A DNA stretch of 27,679 nucleotides from Chitinophagaceae bacterium (GTDB taxonomy: Bacteria > Bacteroidota > Bacteroidia > Chitinophagales > Chitinophagaceae). Both the position numbers and the translations under genes were made by a program. Below are positions 16,104 to 25,171 of this stretch, piece by piece (positions within the stretch are counted from its first letter, which is position 1; each line of letters starts with the position of its first letter). The notes beneath the pieces were generated by a model. The model was not told the origin of the DNA, did no database searches, and was given only the letters and a program-made list of their open reading frames with translations. The stretch lies in contig JADKKA010000005.1 of assembly GCA_016720745.1 (NCBI GenBank), positions 1 through 27,679 of the forward strand. Direction: 5' to 3'.

Positions 16104-16661
16104 ATGACCGATCAGGAACTGCTTGAAAAGTTCCATGATGACCACAACAATGAGTGGCTGGGTATCCTCCTGCAACGATATACCCTGCTTTTACTGGGGG
16201 TATGCATGAAGTACCTGAAAGATGAAGAAGATGCCAAGGACAGTGTGCAGCAGGTTTTCCTGAAAGTGATCCAGGAACTGCACAAGTACAAAGTGGAATA
16301 TTTCAAATCCTGGTTATACATGGTCGCCAAGAACCATTGCCTGATGAAACTCCGCGAAAAACAGGGCAAAATGACCGTGGAAATCACCGACCGGTTCAAT
16401 GGACCGGAAGAAAACAGCCCGGATCAGCGTGCCCTGCAACAGGACGACCTGACTTATGACCTGATGACCGATGCCCTGAAAGAACTCAATCCGGAGCAAC
16501 AGCAATGTGTAACTTTGTTTTACCTGCAGAAAAAAAGCTATCAGGAAGTGAGCGACACGACCGGATTCAGTATGTTACAGGTAAAAAGTTATATCCAGAA
16601 TGGGAAACGTAATTTGAAAATACTCATTGAAAAAAAACTGGAAGCGCAGCAAAAGAAGTAA
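16104..16661 (+). CDS. ECF-type RNA polymerase sigma factor
   Basis: A 185-residue sigma-70 family protein of group 4. From the ATG at 16104 (MTDQELLEKFHDDHNNEWLG), region 2 covers about 20-90 (DEEDAKDSVQQVFLKVIQEL, YFKSWLYMVAKNHCLMKLR) and region 4 about 120-175 (LNPEQQQCVTLFYLQKKSYQ, EVSDTTGFSMLQVKSYIQNG). A GTG at 16056 is in frame but would add 16 residues unlike the family. The downstream gene begins 3 bases after the stop and encodes a membrane protein with the look of an anti-sigma partner, so this is a two-gene regulatory unit that probably senses an envelope signal. Targets are unknown. Confidence 0.93.
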   Translation: MTDQELLEKFHDDHNNEWLGILLQRYTLLLLGVCMKYLKDEEDAKDSVQQVFLKVIQELHKYKVEYFKSWLYMVAKNHCLMKLREKQGKMTVEITDRFNGPEENSPDQRALQQDDLTYDLMTDALKELNPEQQQCVTLFYLQKKSYQEVSDTTGFSMLQVKSYIQNGKRNLKILIEKKLEAQQKK

Positions 16662-16664
16662 GCA

Positions 16665-17027
16665 GTGTCAGACAATCTGAAAAACATATTATCCAATTTA
16701 TCTACGGAGGTGGACTCCGAAAAATTGCTGGAATACCTGAAAGGCAGGTTACCGGAGGAACAGCATCATGAGCTGGAAAAGCAATTGCTGGATGATGAAT
16801 TCAATGCAGAAGCCCTGGAAGGATTGCAGGAGTTCAGGGACAAAGAGCAGCTGCAGTATATGGTAGAGATGCTGAACCGCGATCTGAAAAAGAAAACAGA
16901 AAAGAAGAAAAAACGCCGGGAGAAAATGAAGATCAAGGACCAGCCCTGGCTGTATATGTCGATCCTGATCCTGATCCTGCTGCTCGTGATGAGCTATATC
17001 GTGATCAAAAGATTGCTGGGAGAATAA
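16665..17027 (+). CDS. Probable membrane anti-sigma factor partner
   Basis: A 120-residue protein starting with GTG, 3 bases after the sigma factor stop codon. It has no signal peptide. Residues 1-60 are acidic and helical (STEVDSEKLLEYLKGRLPEE, QHHELEKQLLDDEFNAEALE), residues 74-91 are strongly basic (KKKTEKKKKRREKMKIK), and residues 95-114 form one transmembrane helix (WLYMSILILILLLVMSYIVI) with a very short tail. The basic stretch should remain in the cytoplasm, so the acidic N-terminal domain faces the cytoplasm, where it could bind the sigma factor. The EYLKG-LP-EE-H-LE pattern matches the N-terminal part of Bacteroidota anti-sigma proteins from memory. No periplasmic sensor domain is present. 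Assignment rests mainly on gene order and topology. Confidence 0.75.
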   Translation: MSDNLKNILSNLSTEVDSEKLLEYLKGRLPEEQHHELEKQLLDDEFNAEALEGLQEFRDKEQLQYMVEMLNRDLKKKTEKKKKRREKMKIKDQPWLYMSILILILLLVMSYIVIKRLLGE

Positions 17028-17512
17028 TCAATACAGGGTCTTTCCTTCCCACTCATCCCATTCCTTAAACAAATCCCTGGCCAGTTGGTGCGGGCTGTGT
17101 ACAAATGGAATCTTTCGGTCTTCCATGGCGGCACCAATTTCTCTGTAAATAAAATCATCATCAAAAGCGATGGCAGCTGCTTCTTCACGCGTATTGGCAT
17201 AGACCACCCGCAATGGACGGGCCCAGTAAATAGCACCGAGGCACATGGGACAGGGTTCACAACTGGTATAGATCACACAATCCTTCAATTGATAAGTACC
17301 CAGTTTGCTGCAGGCCTGGCGGATGGCCACAACCTCGGCATGGGCAGTGGGATCATTGGAAGAAGTGACCTGGTTAAAGCCCTCTCCCACTATTTCCTCC
17401 CCTTTGGTAATCACACAACCAAAAGGACCACCGCTGCCTGATAACATTCCCTGTCTTGCCAAATGAATGGCCCTCTCCAGGAATTCCCGTTCTTTTCCTT
17501 TAATATTATCAT
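17028..17512 (-). CDS. Nucleoside/guanine deaminase (cytidine deaminase-like fold)
   Basis: A zinc deaminase of the GuaD/TadA group. Zinc ligands are in HAEVVAIRQA (H and catalytic E) and PCPMCLGAIYWARP (two C). NQVTSSNDPTAHAE and the C-terminal REIGAAMEDRKIPF and LFKEWDEWEGKTLY tail resemble guanine deaminases more than tRNA-specific TadA. The frame can start at a TTG at 17462, but the sequence upstream in that frame reads DNIKGKEREFLERAIHLARQ, clearly the missing first helix, with no start codon. An ATG at 17512-17510 precedes it, one frame off; a single lost base right after it would give M-DNIKGKE. I therefore extend the gene to 17512 and infer a one-base deletion. It ends tail to tail with the anti-sigma gene without a gap. 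Confidence 0.88.
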
Positions 17513-17677
17513 TTTAAATATTTGATTCCGGTTAAAGTTCCGCATTTCCTGAGGAAATTGCCTTTTGGGCCCTTTCAGGCTGCAATATGAAGTTAGTATT
17601 AAATTAATGTTACCGGCTTGTATCCCAGCGAAAGCTTCCTACCTTTTCTATCGCTAACAGATTAAAAACCGACAACT

Positions 17678-18169
17678 ATGAGATGGGAAACAGTTAAAGC
17701 TTCAGCAGAACAGGAAATTTATAACCTGTATAAGGATGATGAAAAAAGACTGACGCTGGTTTATAATCCTTTTTCCAATTCGGCGCGGGTGGAATGCAAT
17801 AAAGAAAAAAGAGTATTCCTGGTACGTAAGGAAGGCTTTCGCCGGAACAAGACAGTGATCAGAAGTGAGTACGGTATCAAGATCGGCGAATTCGGTCAGG
17901 AGAATAAACAGCAATACATCGAGGTCAACAATGAAAAATTCTTTTACAGTACCCGGAATAATCCACTGGCTGAACTTTTTTTATTTAAAGATGATCCCGA
18001 ACATCCGGTTGTGTCCTGCGGATTAACCGCCCGTTCCGGTATGGCTGATGTATACTTTAAAAAAGATAAGACCCTGGGAGAAATGCCTCACCCCGGATTA
18101 CTGATGGCACTCTGCTGGTATATGTTCCTGCCGGTAGCGAAAGAAAATGTTGCGGCACTAGCCTTATAA
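17678..18169 (+). CDS. Unknown 163-residue protein
   Basis: I do not recognise the family. The protein starts MRWETVKASAEQEIYNLYKD with no signal peptide or lipobox. It is rich in charged and aromatic residues, with likely beta strands (KRLTLVYNPFSNSARVECNK, KRVFLVRKEGF, IKIGEFGQENKQQYIEVNNE, KFFYSTRNNPLAELFLF) and a more hydrophobic C-terminal helix (GLLMALCWYMFLPVAKENVA). The repeated short strands recall tubby/LURP-one-like folds, but that is only an impression. The reading frame is complete and its codon use resembles the neighbours. The last bases overlap the end of the Mur ligase on the other strand (18164-18169). It starts about 160 bases from the divergent deaminase, a gap without a convincing promoter box. 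Confidence 0.8.
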   Translation: MRWETVKASAEQEIYNLYKDDEKRLTLVYNPFSNSARVECNKEKRVFLVRKEGFRRNKTVIRSEYGIKIGEFGQENKQQYIEVNNEKFFYSTRNNPLAELFLFKDDPEHPVVSCGLTARSGMADVYFKKDKTLGEMPHPGLLMALCWYMFLPVAKENVAALAL

Positions 18170-19545
18170 TTCTTTCCAGACCGCTTTGGCAAAATTTTCC
18201 AGTGAAGGATCCCTGGCCCCCATTAATAAGATGGCAGATCCGCTATGCAGATGTGGCCGGACTGTTTCCAGGAACTGTTCCCTGTTTTCACAGTAATATG
18301 CATTTTTACCTAATGCTTTCAGGTCATTGATCAGGTCATTGGCAGAAATATCTTTAACAGCCGTGCCTCCTGCATAAAATATTTCACTCATCCAGATCTC
18401 ATCTTCCGGTCTTAACACGGCAGCGATTTCTTTTACAAAATCATCCCGCAGAAATTTAGTCGGCTTATACCCGTGTGGCTGAAACCATGCAATGATTTTA
18501 GAAGCTACCGGCTGGCAGGCCTGGATCGCTGCCGCACATTTCACCGGGTTATGCGCATAGTCATCAATAAACCAGATGCCATTCTTCTGACCATATACCT
18601 GGTGACGGCGATAGATCCCTTCGTATTTGGAGAGCGCCGTAGCACAATCTTTCATGGAAACACCAATCGAACCCGCGACCGCTGTTGCTGCAAGGGCATT
18701 TTCCATATTGTGTTTGCCCAGCACCTGCAGCTGAAAATCCTGTTCATTCACCCGGAACTGTATACTAAATCCTTCCTGTCTGAAATCAAGGGCCTGGTAA
18801 CCCGCTGCAATATTTTCATCGGAGGAAAAATCTCTTTGTATATCCGCTGAAAAACCGGCGGCCAATGTATGTGACCGGTTCACTGAAAAAAAAACGGCTG
18901 TTGCTTTTGAAAACGCCGAATATCCGTAACAGTTCATCTATTTCCTGATGGTCCTTATCAATATTCAGTAATAAACCAATTTCAGGTTTGTATTGTACAA
19001 TCGATCCATCGCTTTCATCGGCTTCAATCACCAGCCAATCCCCTTCACCCACTTTGGCATTGCCGATCTTTCCTTCTTTCATGATGCTGATTAGTCCGGC
19101 CCCGCTGATAATACTTGGCGACATACCTGCTCCTTCCAGAATATCAAACAGCATGGCACTGGTGGTACTCTTGCCACTGGTGCCACCAACGGCAATTGTT
19201 TTTTTACTGGCTGCAATCAGGGCCAGCAGTTCTGAACGACGCAACACCGGAATACCTAATGCTTTTGCTTTTTGAATTTCCTCCACCGTGTCTTCAATGG
19301 CGGTGGAAGCCACCACCAGGTCTGTATCAGCAGTGATCCCGCTTCCATCCTGTACAAAACAACGGATGCCTGCCGCTTCCAGCTTTTCCTGGATTTCATT
19401 GTATTGACCCGGGGCAAAAAACGATCGCTGCCGGACACTTTCTTCCCAATACCCTGCAGGTACTGGGCCAGGGCACTCATGCCGCTACCGGCTACCCCAA
19501 TAAAAAAGGTTGTTGAAAACCGGCGATGGAGGATATGGAACTCAT
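18164..19545 (-). CDS. Mur ligase (MurC/Mpl-like), three apparent homopolymer frameshifts
   Basis: ATP-dependent ligase of the Mur family, likely UDP-MurNAc acting. Restored from the ATG at 19545-19543 (MSSISSIAGFQQP) it has about 460 residues, the normal length. The N-terminal Rossmann motif is GVAGSGMSALAQYLQGIGKK; SGSDR follows, as in MurC. The ATP loop is GGTSGKSTTSAM, the central domain has VIEADESDGSIVQY, GLLLNIDKDHQEIDEL and LGKHNMENALAATAVA, and the C-terminal domain has YRRHQVYG, FIDDYAHNPVK and WFQPHGYKPTKFLRDDF. Breaks: A6 at 19502-19507 (needs 7), A6 at 19416-19421 (needs 7), A9 at 18886-18894 (needs 8). The P-loop has S where MurC and Mpl have H (GTHGKT). MurC versus Mpl cannot be settled, since DDYAHNP mixes features. 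The position, away from any dcw cluster, speaks for a recycling or accessory role. Confidence 0.85.
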
Positions 19546-19686
19546 ACTGCAAATAAAAGACAAAAAGGTTAAGGATCCCGCAAGGAAAGGCCAAATTTCC
19601 TTGCCTCTTGTACAATTCACCAAAAATGCATTTACTTTAAACCTTTTTGTAGCATAAAAGTCAAAGCCACTTCAAACCACCCATTG

Positions 19687-20879
19687 ATGTTAGCCAAACG
19701 CCACCAGATTGTTTTTGCCGTCGGTATTTTAGGTATTGCTGTATTAGTAGCCTGTAATAAGGAAGAATAGTACTGTTACACCGGCTCCAACCCCACTCCC
19801 ACTCCTTTACCCAATGATGCGGTAGCTGCCGTTTTGAACCTGCCGGCCACCCCTTTAATTATGCCAATCAGCCCCTGCCAGGCTACCTGACCTCCCCAAT
19901 ATTATTGGTCAAATTAATACGCCGGGTAACAATCCGGTAACCGATAACGGAGCCACGCTTGGAAGGGTATTGTTTTATGATAAGAACCTTTCGCTGAATA
20001 ATACCATTTCCTGCGCTTCCTGTCATAAACAGGCCAGTGGCTTTTCTGATCCGGTGGTAAAGAGTAACGGTTTTAATGGCGGATTGACCGGAAGAAATTC
20101 CATGTCCATCATTAATGCTGCTTATTATCCCAATGGACGTTTTTCTGGGACCAGCGTGCCGCGACCCTGGAAGATCAAACCCTGATGCCGATCCAGGACC
20201 TGGTGGAAATGGGAATGACTTTACCGGCACTTGAAACAAAGCTGAAAGCACTGGCCTATTATCCTGTTTTGTTTCAGAGAGCATTTGGCGACAGTACGAT
20301 TACCAGCAACCGTATTTCACTGGCACTTTCACAGTTTGTTCGTTCCGTGATTTCTTACAAATCAAGATATGATACAGCCAGATCGGCCCTTCCCAATGCC
20401 CCTGCGCCTCCACCCAATGCACCCTATCCGAACTTCACTGCACAGGAAAACAGGGGGAAGGAAGTATTCCTGACTCCCAATCTAGGTGGATGTGCGGCCT
20501 GTCATGGATCCGAAACATTTACTGCTCCGCAGGAAAAAAACAATGGTTTGGATGCCGTTACTACTGATCGTGGCTTTGGAGCCGTCACAAACAATGTAAA
20601 CAGAGATGGTGAATTTAAAGTCACCACGCTTCGCAATGTAGAACTGACCGCACCATATATGCATGATGGCCGGTTTGCCACACTGGAAGAAGTGGTGGAG
20701 CATTATAGCAGCGGTGTAAGAAATCATCCAAACCTTTCCCTCAGTTAAGGCTTCCTAACGGTTTACCCCGTCAGGCCAATCTTTCTGCAGCTGATAAAGC
20801 GGCACTGGTGGCATTTTTAAAAACACTGACCGATCGGACGATGGCGACGGATGTGAGGTTTAGTAATCCGTTTAAATAG
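19687..20879 (+). pseudogene. Di-heme cytochrome c peroxidase (CcpA/MauG family), several frameshifts
   Basis: A lipoprotein-type signal peptide (FAVGILGIAVLVACN) opens at ATG 19687, followed after several frame changes by a proline-rich linker (TPTPLPND) and the peroxidase body. Heme motif 1 is SCASCHKQ (20012-20026) and motif 2 GCAACHGSE (20491-20505). Between them are GRNSMSIINAAYYPNGRF, MPIQDLVEMGMTLP and RISLALSQFVRSVISY, all typical of Bacteroidota cytochrome c peroxidases that reduce H2O2 in the periplasm. Breaks: in-frame TAG after NKEE (about 19770), TGA near 19888, a change near 20143 (GRFF to WDQRA), and a lost C in CCC at 20738-20740. After that last point the C-terminus continues PQLRLPNGLPRQANLSAADK to a TAG at 20877-20879. 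Total length of about 395 residues is normal, so error or very recent inactivation is likely. Confidence 0.88.
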
Positions 20880-20934
20880 TTGGGAAGTCGGGAAGCCCGA
20901 AAGTCCGGAAGAAAGTAGTGGAGGAGGGGATGAA

Positions 20935-21683
20935 ATAAGAGCAGAAGAACAAATGAGATAAGAATGATGAAGTGACAGCCAACTCAATCCCTATTAGCCA
21001 CTCCCAACTTAACATTCTTCGACAAGCTCAGAATGACAAGCAGATGGCCCGGGCGACACCCCCACTAGCCACTCGCCTCTAGCCACTCGCCTCTCTCAAA
21101 AGAATGTTCAATAATCAATGTTCAATTTTCAATGTTCAAGTTATCAGCTGCAGTCTAAAGTTGGTCGCTAATTGCTAATCCGGTCTCGACGACTCTACAA
21201 ATTGCAAATGGTTCTCCGCTGAGTTTATCCTACGACTCCTAGAAGGCAATGAACATTGAGCATTGAAAATTGAGCGTTGAGCATTTTCTTACTCACAGAA
21301 AATTTCATGATTCAATGAGTATTTGCTCCCTTGAAGCGTTCGCTAAAGGACCGGGCCGCACTCCCACTCGCCACCCCCAGCCCCTAAAGGGGAGAAACTA
21401 GGCCAACTATTCTTCGAAGGCTAAACGATAAAGGCTTTCGTTTTTCCTACTAGCCACTCGCCACTAGCCACTCGCCATTTAAGAACAAACGAACAAATGA
21501 GATAAGAATGATGAAGTGACAGCCAACTCAATCCCTATTACCCACAACCTGACATTCTTCTGGCCGGACACCCCACTAGTCACTCGCCACTAGCCTCTTG
21601 CCAAAATAAGAACAAACGAACAAATGAGATAAGAATGATGAAGTGACAACAAACGCAACCCCACTAGCCGAACCCCAACCTCA
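20935..21683. repeat. 800-base gene-free repeat field
   Basis: An exact 50-base repeat lies at 20947-20996 and 21491-21540 (begins GAACAAATGAGATAAGAATG, ends AACTCAATCCCTATTA), with a third 31-base copy at 21618-21648. Blocks of CACTAGCCACTCGC-type units occur at about 21062-21093, 21448-21476 and 21573-21600, and single units at 20994-21003 and 21681-21691. A TGTTCAATTTTCAATGTTCA block (21118-21137) faces an inverted relative (21250-21285, ATTGAGCATTGAAAATTGAG). CTTCGACAAGCTCAGAATGA lies at 21018-21037, and CCCCTAAAGGGG at 21383-21394. No frame of interest is present. All units are of the kind found scattered between genes in Bacteroidota. Confidence 0.75.
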
Positions 21684-22186
21684 CTAGCCACTCCCCCCTC
21701 TAATCATTTCCCCATACCCCCATTTCTTTGCCAGCGCATTTACTGCCATGGTAATTCTTTTTACCCGGGTGGGTTCTGTTTTGGCGCTGTCGATCCATTT
21801 GCTGAAATAGCGCTGGTGCGAGCCGGTGAGAGATTCAAAGAAGGCTTTTGCAGTGGGATCATCAGCGAGACATTCCATGAAATCAGGATTAAAAACAAAA
21901 TCGCTTTTATCTTCCTGCAAGCTGACCTGCAACATGGCGCCTTTATTTTTACCGAGGGTTTTCCTTAAGCTGGCATTCAGCGGCAGGATGAATAGGCCGT
22001 TTCCCATGGGTAAAACAGATAAACGGCTGATGCTGTGTTTGTCAAGTTTACCCTTTACTTTAAACTCCTTTTATTAGCGGGCTTGAGTTGCTGCGCCAGG
22101 TCGGCCGGGATCTCAATATAGGTCCAGCCTGTCTTTTCCCCTTTGGCCCCGAATTTCTGTATGGTTGTGGTAAATTGTATCCTCAT
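21684..22186 (-). CDS. DUF1905 / YdeI-OmpD-associated domain protein, one apparent frameshift
   Basis: The ATG at 22186-22184 begins MRIQFTTTIQKFGAKGEKTG, then WTYIEIPADLAQQLKPANKR, a DUF1905 beta-barrel domain. The frame breaks near 22058-22066, where TTTAAAG should have one base more; the next frame continues VKGKLDKHSISRLSVLPMGN, GLFILPLNASLRKTLGKNKG. The C-terminal YdeI/OmpD-associated part reads DPTAKAFFESLTGSHQRYFS, KWIDSAKTEPTRVKRITMAV, ending KKWGYGEMIRGGSG. Length about 167 residues, no signal peptide, so cytoplasmic. The biochemical function of the family is unknown. The last residues and the stop codon (TAG, 21686-21684) are encoded by the CTAGCCACTC repeat that borders the gene, so the original end may have been replaced. 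Confidence 0.82.
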
Positions 22187-22239
22187 CGTAGTAAATCAGT
22201 AGCGATTATAAACAGTCATCTCCCCAAAATTATTTTATT

Positions 22240-22692
22240 ATGAAGAAGAAAATCAACCTGCTGTTTGAAAGTTTTTCTGCCCGGATCACCAAAGCAGCCG
22301 GGAAACCCCTTGCTTTTATAATGGCGGTGTTGGTGATCCTGGTCTGGATCATCACCGGCCCACTATTTCATTATTCAGATACATGGCAACTGGTGATTAA
22401 TACTGGTACAACCGTAATTACCTTCCTGATGGTTTTTTTAATCCAGCAATCACAAAACAAGGATTCCGTTGCCCTGCAGCTGAAGCTGAATGAACTGATT
22501 GCCGCCAGTTCAACAGCCAGTAACCGGCTGGTGAATATAGAAGATATTTCTGCAGAGGAACTGGAGACTATCAAAAAATTCTATATCAGTCTGGCCGCAC
22601 TGGCCAAAAAAGAATCTGATATACACAGCACCCATTCCATTGATGAAGCCAGCATTTTCCACAGCAAAAAACAAAGGCACCGGAAAGGTTAA
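22240..22692 (+). CDS. Low-affinity iron permease-like membrane protein
   Basis: A complete 150-residue protein. Two hydrophobic helices (about 24-44, LAFIMAVLVILVWIITGPLF, and 50-69, LVINTGTTVITFLMVFLIQQ) are followed by the family motif IQQSQNKDSVALQLKLNELI (68-87), which closely matches bacterial members of the low-affinity iron permease family. The C-terminal third is soluble and mostly helical (EDISAEELETIKKFYISLAA). Bacterial members are named from a fungal iron transporter, but iron transport is poorly supported for them. It is one of the few unbroken genes in the right third of the window. It is divergent from the YdeI gene, with 53 bases between the start codons. Confidence 0.85.
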   Translation: MKKKINLLFESFSARITKAAGKPLAFIMAVLVILVWIITGPLFHYSDTWQLVINTGTTVITFLMVFLIQQSQNKDSVALQLKLNELIAASSTASNRLVNIEDISAEELETIKKFYISLAALAKKESDIHSTHSIDEASIFHSKKQRHRKG

Positions 22693-22747
22693 AAACAGAA
22701 ATCAGGATAGTTCTTCAACAGAAATGCCTCTAAAAGACCATGATGGT

Positions 22748-22755
22748 TATTTTTG
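22748..22755 (+). promoter_or_regulatory. Bacteroidota -7 promoter box (TATTTTTG)
   Basis: TATTTTTG matches TAnnTTTG and lies 21 bases before the ATG of the outer-membrane barrel gene at 22777. No clear -33 TTTG is seen in front, so support is from the -7 box and position only. Confidence 0.4.
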
Positions 22756-22776
22756 CGCATCGCTAACTGTACAGCC

Positions 22777-25171
22777 ATGAATCAACACCTGTCTTCCGTG
22801 CCCTGCCGGTACCCCTCCTTTTTCCTGCTCTTCCTGGGCTTCCAGGCTTTGCTCAGGAAACCACGATTACCATTAAGGTAACCGGTTCCAAAAAAGACCC
22901 TGTTTCCTTTGCCAGTATTAGCCTGATCAGTTTCCCCGACAGTAGTTTCCGGCAAACCAAAACAGCCGATAGCAGCGGAACTGTTCGCTTTTCTACGGTT
23001 GGTTTTGGACAGTATACCGTCAGATCACTGCTGGAATTACCAGCCCTGGAAAAGGGCATCCACCCAACCCAATAAAACTCTTTTCTTTTACCATGGATCC
23101 GATGGCAAAACCTCGAGACAGCCGTGGTACGATCGCAAAAACCATTGATGCGGCAGGAGGATGATAAAACCATCGTTGATCCCGGAAACCTGGGAGCCAC
23201 TTCCACCAGTGGTTATGAAGTAATCGAAAAAACGCCGGGATTATTTGTGGACCAGGATGGTAATATTTATATCAGCAGCCTCACACCCGCAGCTATACAA
23301 ATCAATGGCCGGGATATGCGGATGAGTGCCGCAGATGTTGCACCATGCGGAAAGCCTGCCCCCCGGTGCCATTGCTAAAATTGAAATCGTCTGCACGCCT
23401 TCCGCCAAATACGATGCACAGCAGCGGGGGATCGTGAATGTGGTACTGAAGAAAGGCGTAAAAATCGGCATGACCGGCAGTATATTGCCGGCTTGCAGCA
23501 GGGCACTTATGGCAATCAGTTTGCCGGTTTTACCCCTGAACAATAATGACGGTAAGAAATCATCTTCCATTAACCTGAACTACAGCAAGAGAAACAGTTT
23601 CGAAAGGATCCGTACCAACCGGATTTTTGCCCCCGATTCGCTCTTGTTCCAGGACGCAAATACCATTTATCCCGGTGATACTTATTTTGGCAGTTATAGT
23701 CTTGTCTTTCCCGCAGGTAAAAAATGGGATATTGATTTTGCAACCGGGTGCCAGTCTCAATACATTTAATAACAACAGTGAGAACCGCAATATTATTCAA
23801 ACCATCAGCGTCAGCAACCGATAGTCACAGCCTGAACCAAGGTGAATACCCAGGCAGCTCCCTGTAGTACCAGGCAGGCTTGAAGGCACAAAAAACTGGA
23901 CTCAGCAGGGTCCGAATGGGAGAATAGTATTTTTACAGTTATAGCCGTAACAGTACCACGACCAGGATTTAATGCGGAATATACTTTCCGGTTTCCTTTT
24001 TTACCAAGCGGGGATGGAACGGAAATTGGCCACCGGCACCGCCTCAACCTGAAGAAGATATCCGTTTTGAAAATGAAAAGATTTACCCGCTGCGAGGGGC
24101 GGGTGCCAAAGCTTCATGCAAAACCTTCAGGAAAGAAACGAATATTTTCCGGCAGAACGGAAACAACCGGATAAAGATATCGGCCGTACCAATACTTTCC
24201 GCTATGATGAAAATATCAATTCGGCCTATCTGCAGGGCTCCAAAACACTTGGAAAAGATATTGTGATCAAGGCAGGCTTAAGACTGGAGAATACCAATAT
24301 GAAGGGCAGACAGACGGTGCCGGGTGATACCAGTTTTGCGATTCATCGTACGGACCTGTTTCCATATATCTATCTTAGTAAAAACCTGATGAAGATTGCC
24401 GGTTATGACCTGCGGACTTCGGTTTACCGCAGAACGATCAACCGGCCGGGTTATGACCAGCTCAATCAACACGCCCGTAATGTGGATCGTACCTTACCGA
24501 AGTGGGCAATCCTGCGCTAGCGTCCGCAGTTCAAGCTAAACTATAGGCCAATATCAGTGTGGATGAACGGCCAATACTGGCGGTGGGTGTAAATGATACC
24601 AAAGATATTTTCACCAATGTAATTTACCAGGCTGATAGCAGTAATACTGTCGTCTACCGCACATATGATAACCTGGGCAAAAAACCAGGAATAGTATTTC
24701 CGAGGTTTAGGGGCCCTGCCTCCGGGTGGAAGGTATTTCTTCGTAGCCGGTGCACAATACAATCATAATTCGTACCAGGGATTATACGAGAACAAACCTT
24801 TCCTTTAAAGAGATTTACCGGGCCTTCTTTCCTACCAGACTTTTAAGTGGATAAAACAATCAGTGATCACTTTAAATGGTTTCTGGCGTTTAAAGGACGG
24901 CAGTTTTATGAACTCAATTCCTTTGGGGCACTCAACACGAGTATCAACCGGAAGTTCGTAGAAAAGCCGGTGGTCACCCGAGTATGGGAACGATATCTTT
25001 TACAGTAATAAAACGACTTCACCCTTAAGCAAAGGGTGGGTGGATGCTTTTGTTACCCGTTACTGGGATACGCGGAGATTCCGGGATCAACCTGCGTTAT
25101 AGTTTTTGGTATCAGAAGAGAAAGATGATAACGGGGATATCTTCAACAACACAGAACCACCTTCCGATTAA
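22777..25171 (+). pseudogene. TonB-dependent receptor-like outer-membrane beta-barrel protein, heavily frameshifted
   Basis: About 800 residues when frames are joined, the size of the Bacteroidota outer-membrane beta-barrel family (PF14905-type). In order: signal peptide (FFLLFLGFQA, then FAQE), a carboxypeptidase-like domain (IKVTGSKKDPVSFASISLIS, GTVRFSTVGFGQYTV), a plug domain (YEVIEKTPGLFVDQDGNIYI, IQINGRDMRM, LPPGAIAKIEI, PSAKYDA-GIVNVVLKKG) and barrel segments (NNNDGKKSSSINLNYSKRNS, SAYLQGSKTLGKDIVIKAGL, TDLFPYIYLSKN, YRRTINRPGYDQLN). Stops or frame changes occur about every 100-200 bases and some conserved residues are altered (DAQQRGIV where relatives have SSGGGIV), so it cannot make a full protein as written. 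No SusD partner follows, so it is not a standard glycan-uptake pair. The end overlaps the oxidase stop by 3 bases. Confidence 0.85.

Noticed and set aside
20935..21683. CRISPR-like array
   Set aside because: Repeats are unevenly spaced, of several unrelated kinds and lack regular spacers; no cas genes are near.
22777..25171. Start of a SusC/SusD glycan-uptake locus
   Set aside because: The barrel gene is not followed by a SusD-like lipoprotein; the next gene is an oxidase on the other strand.
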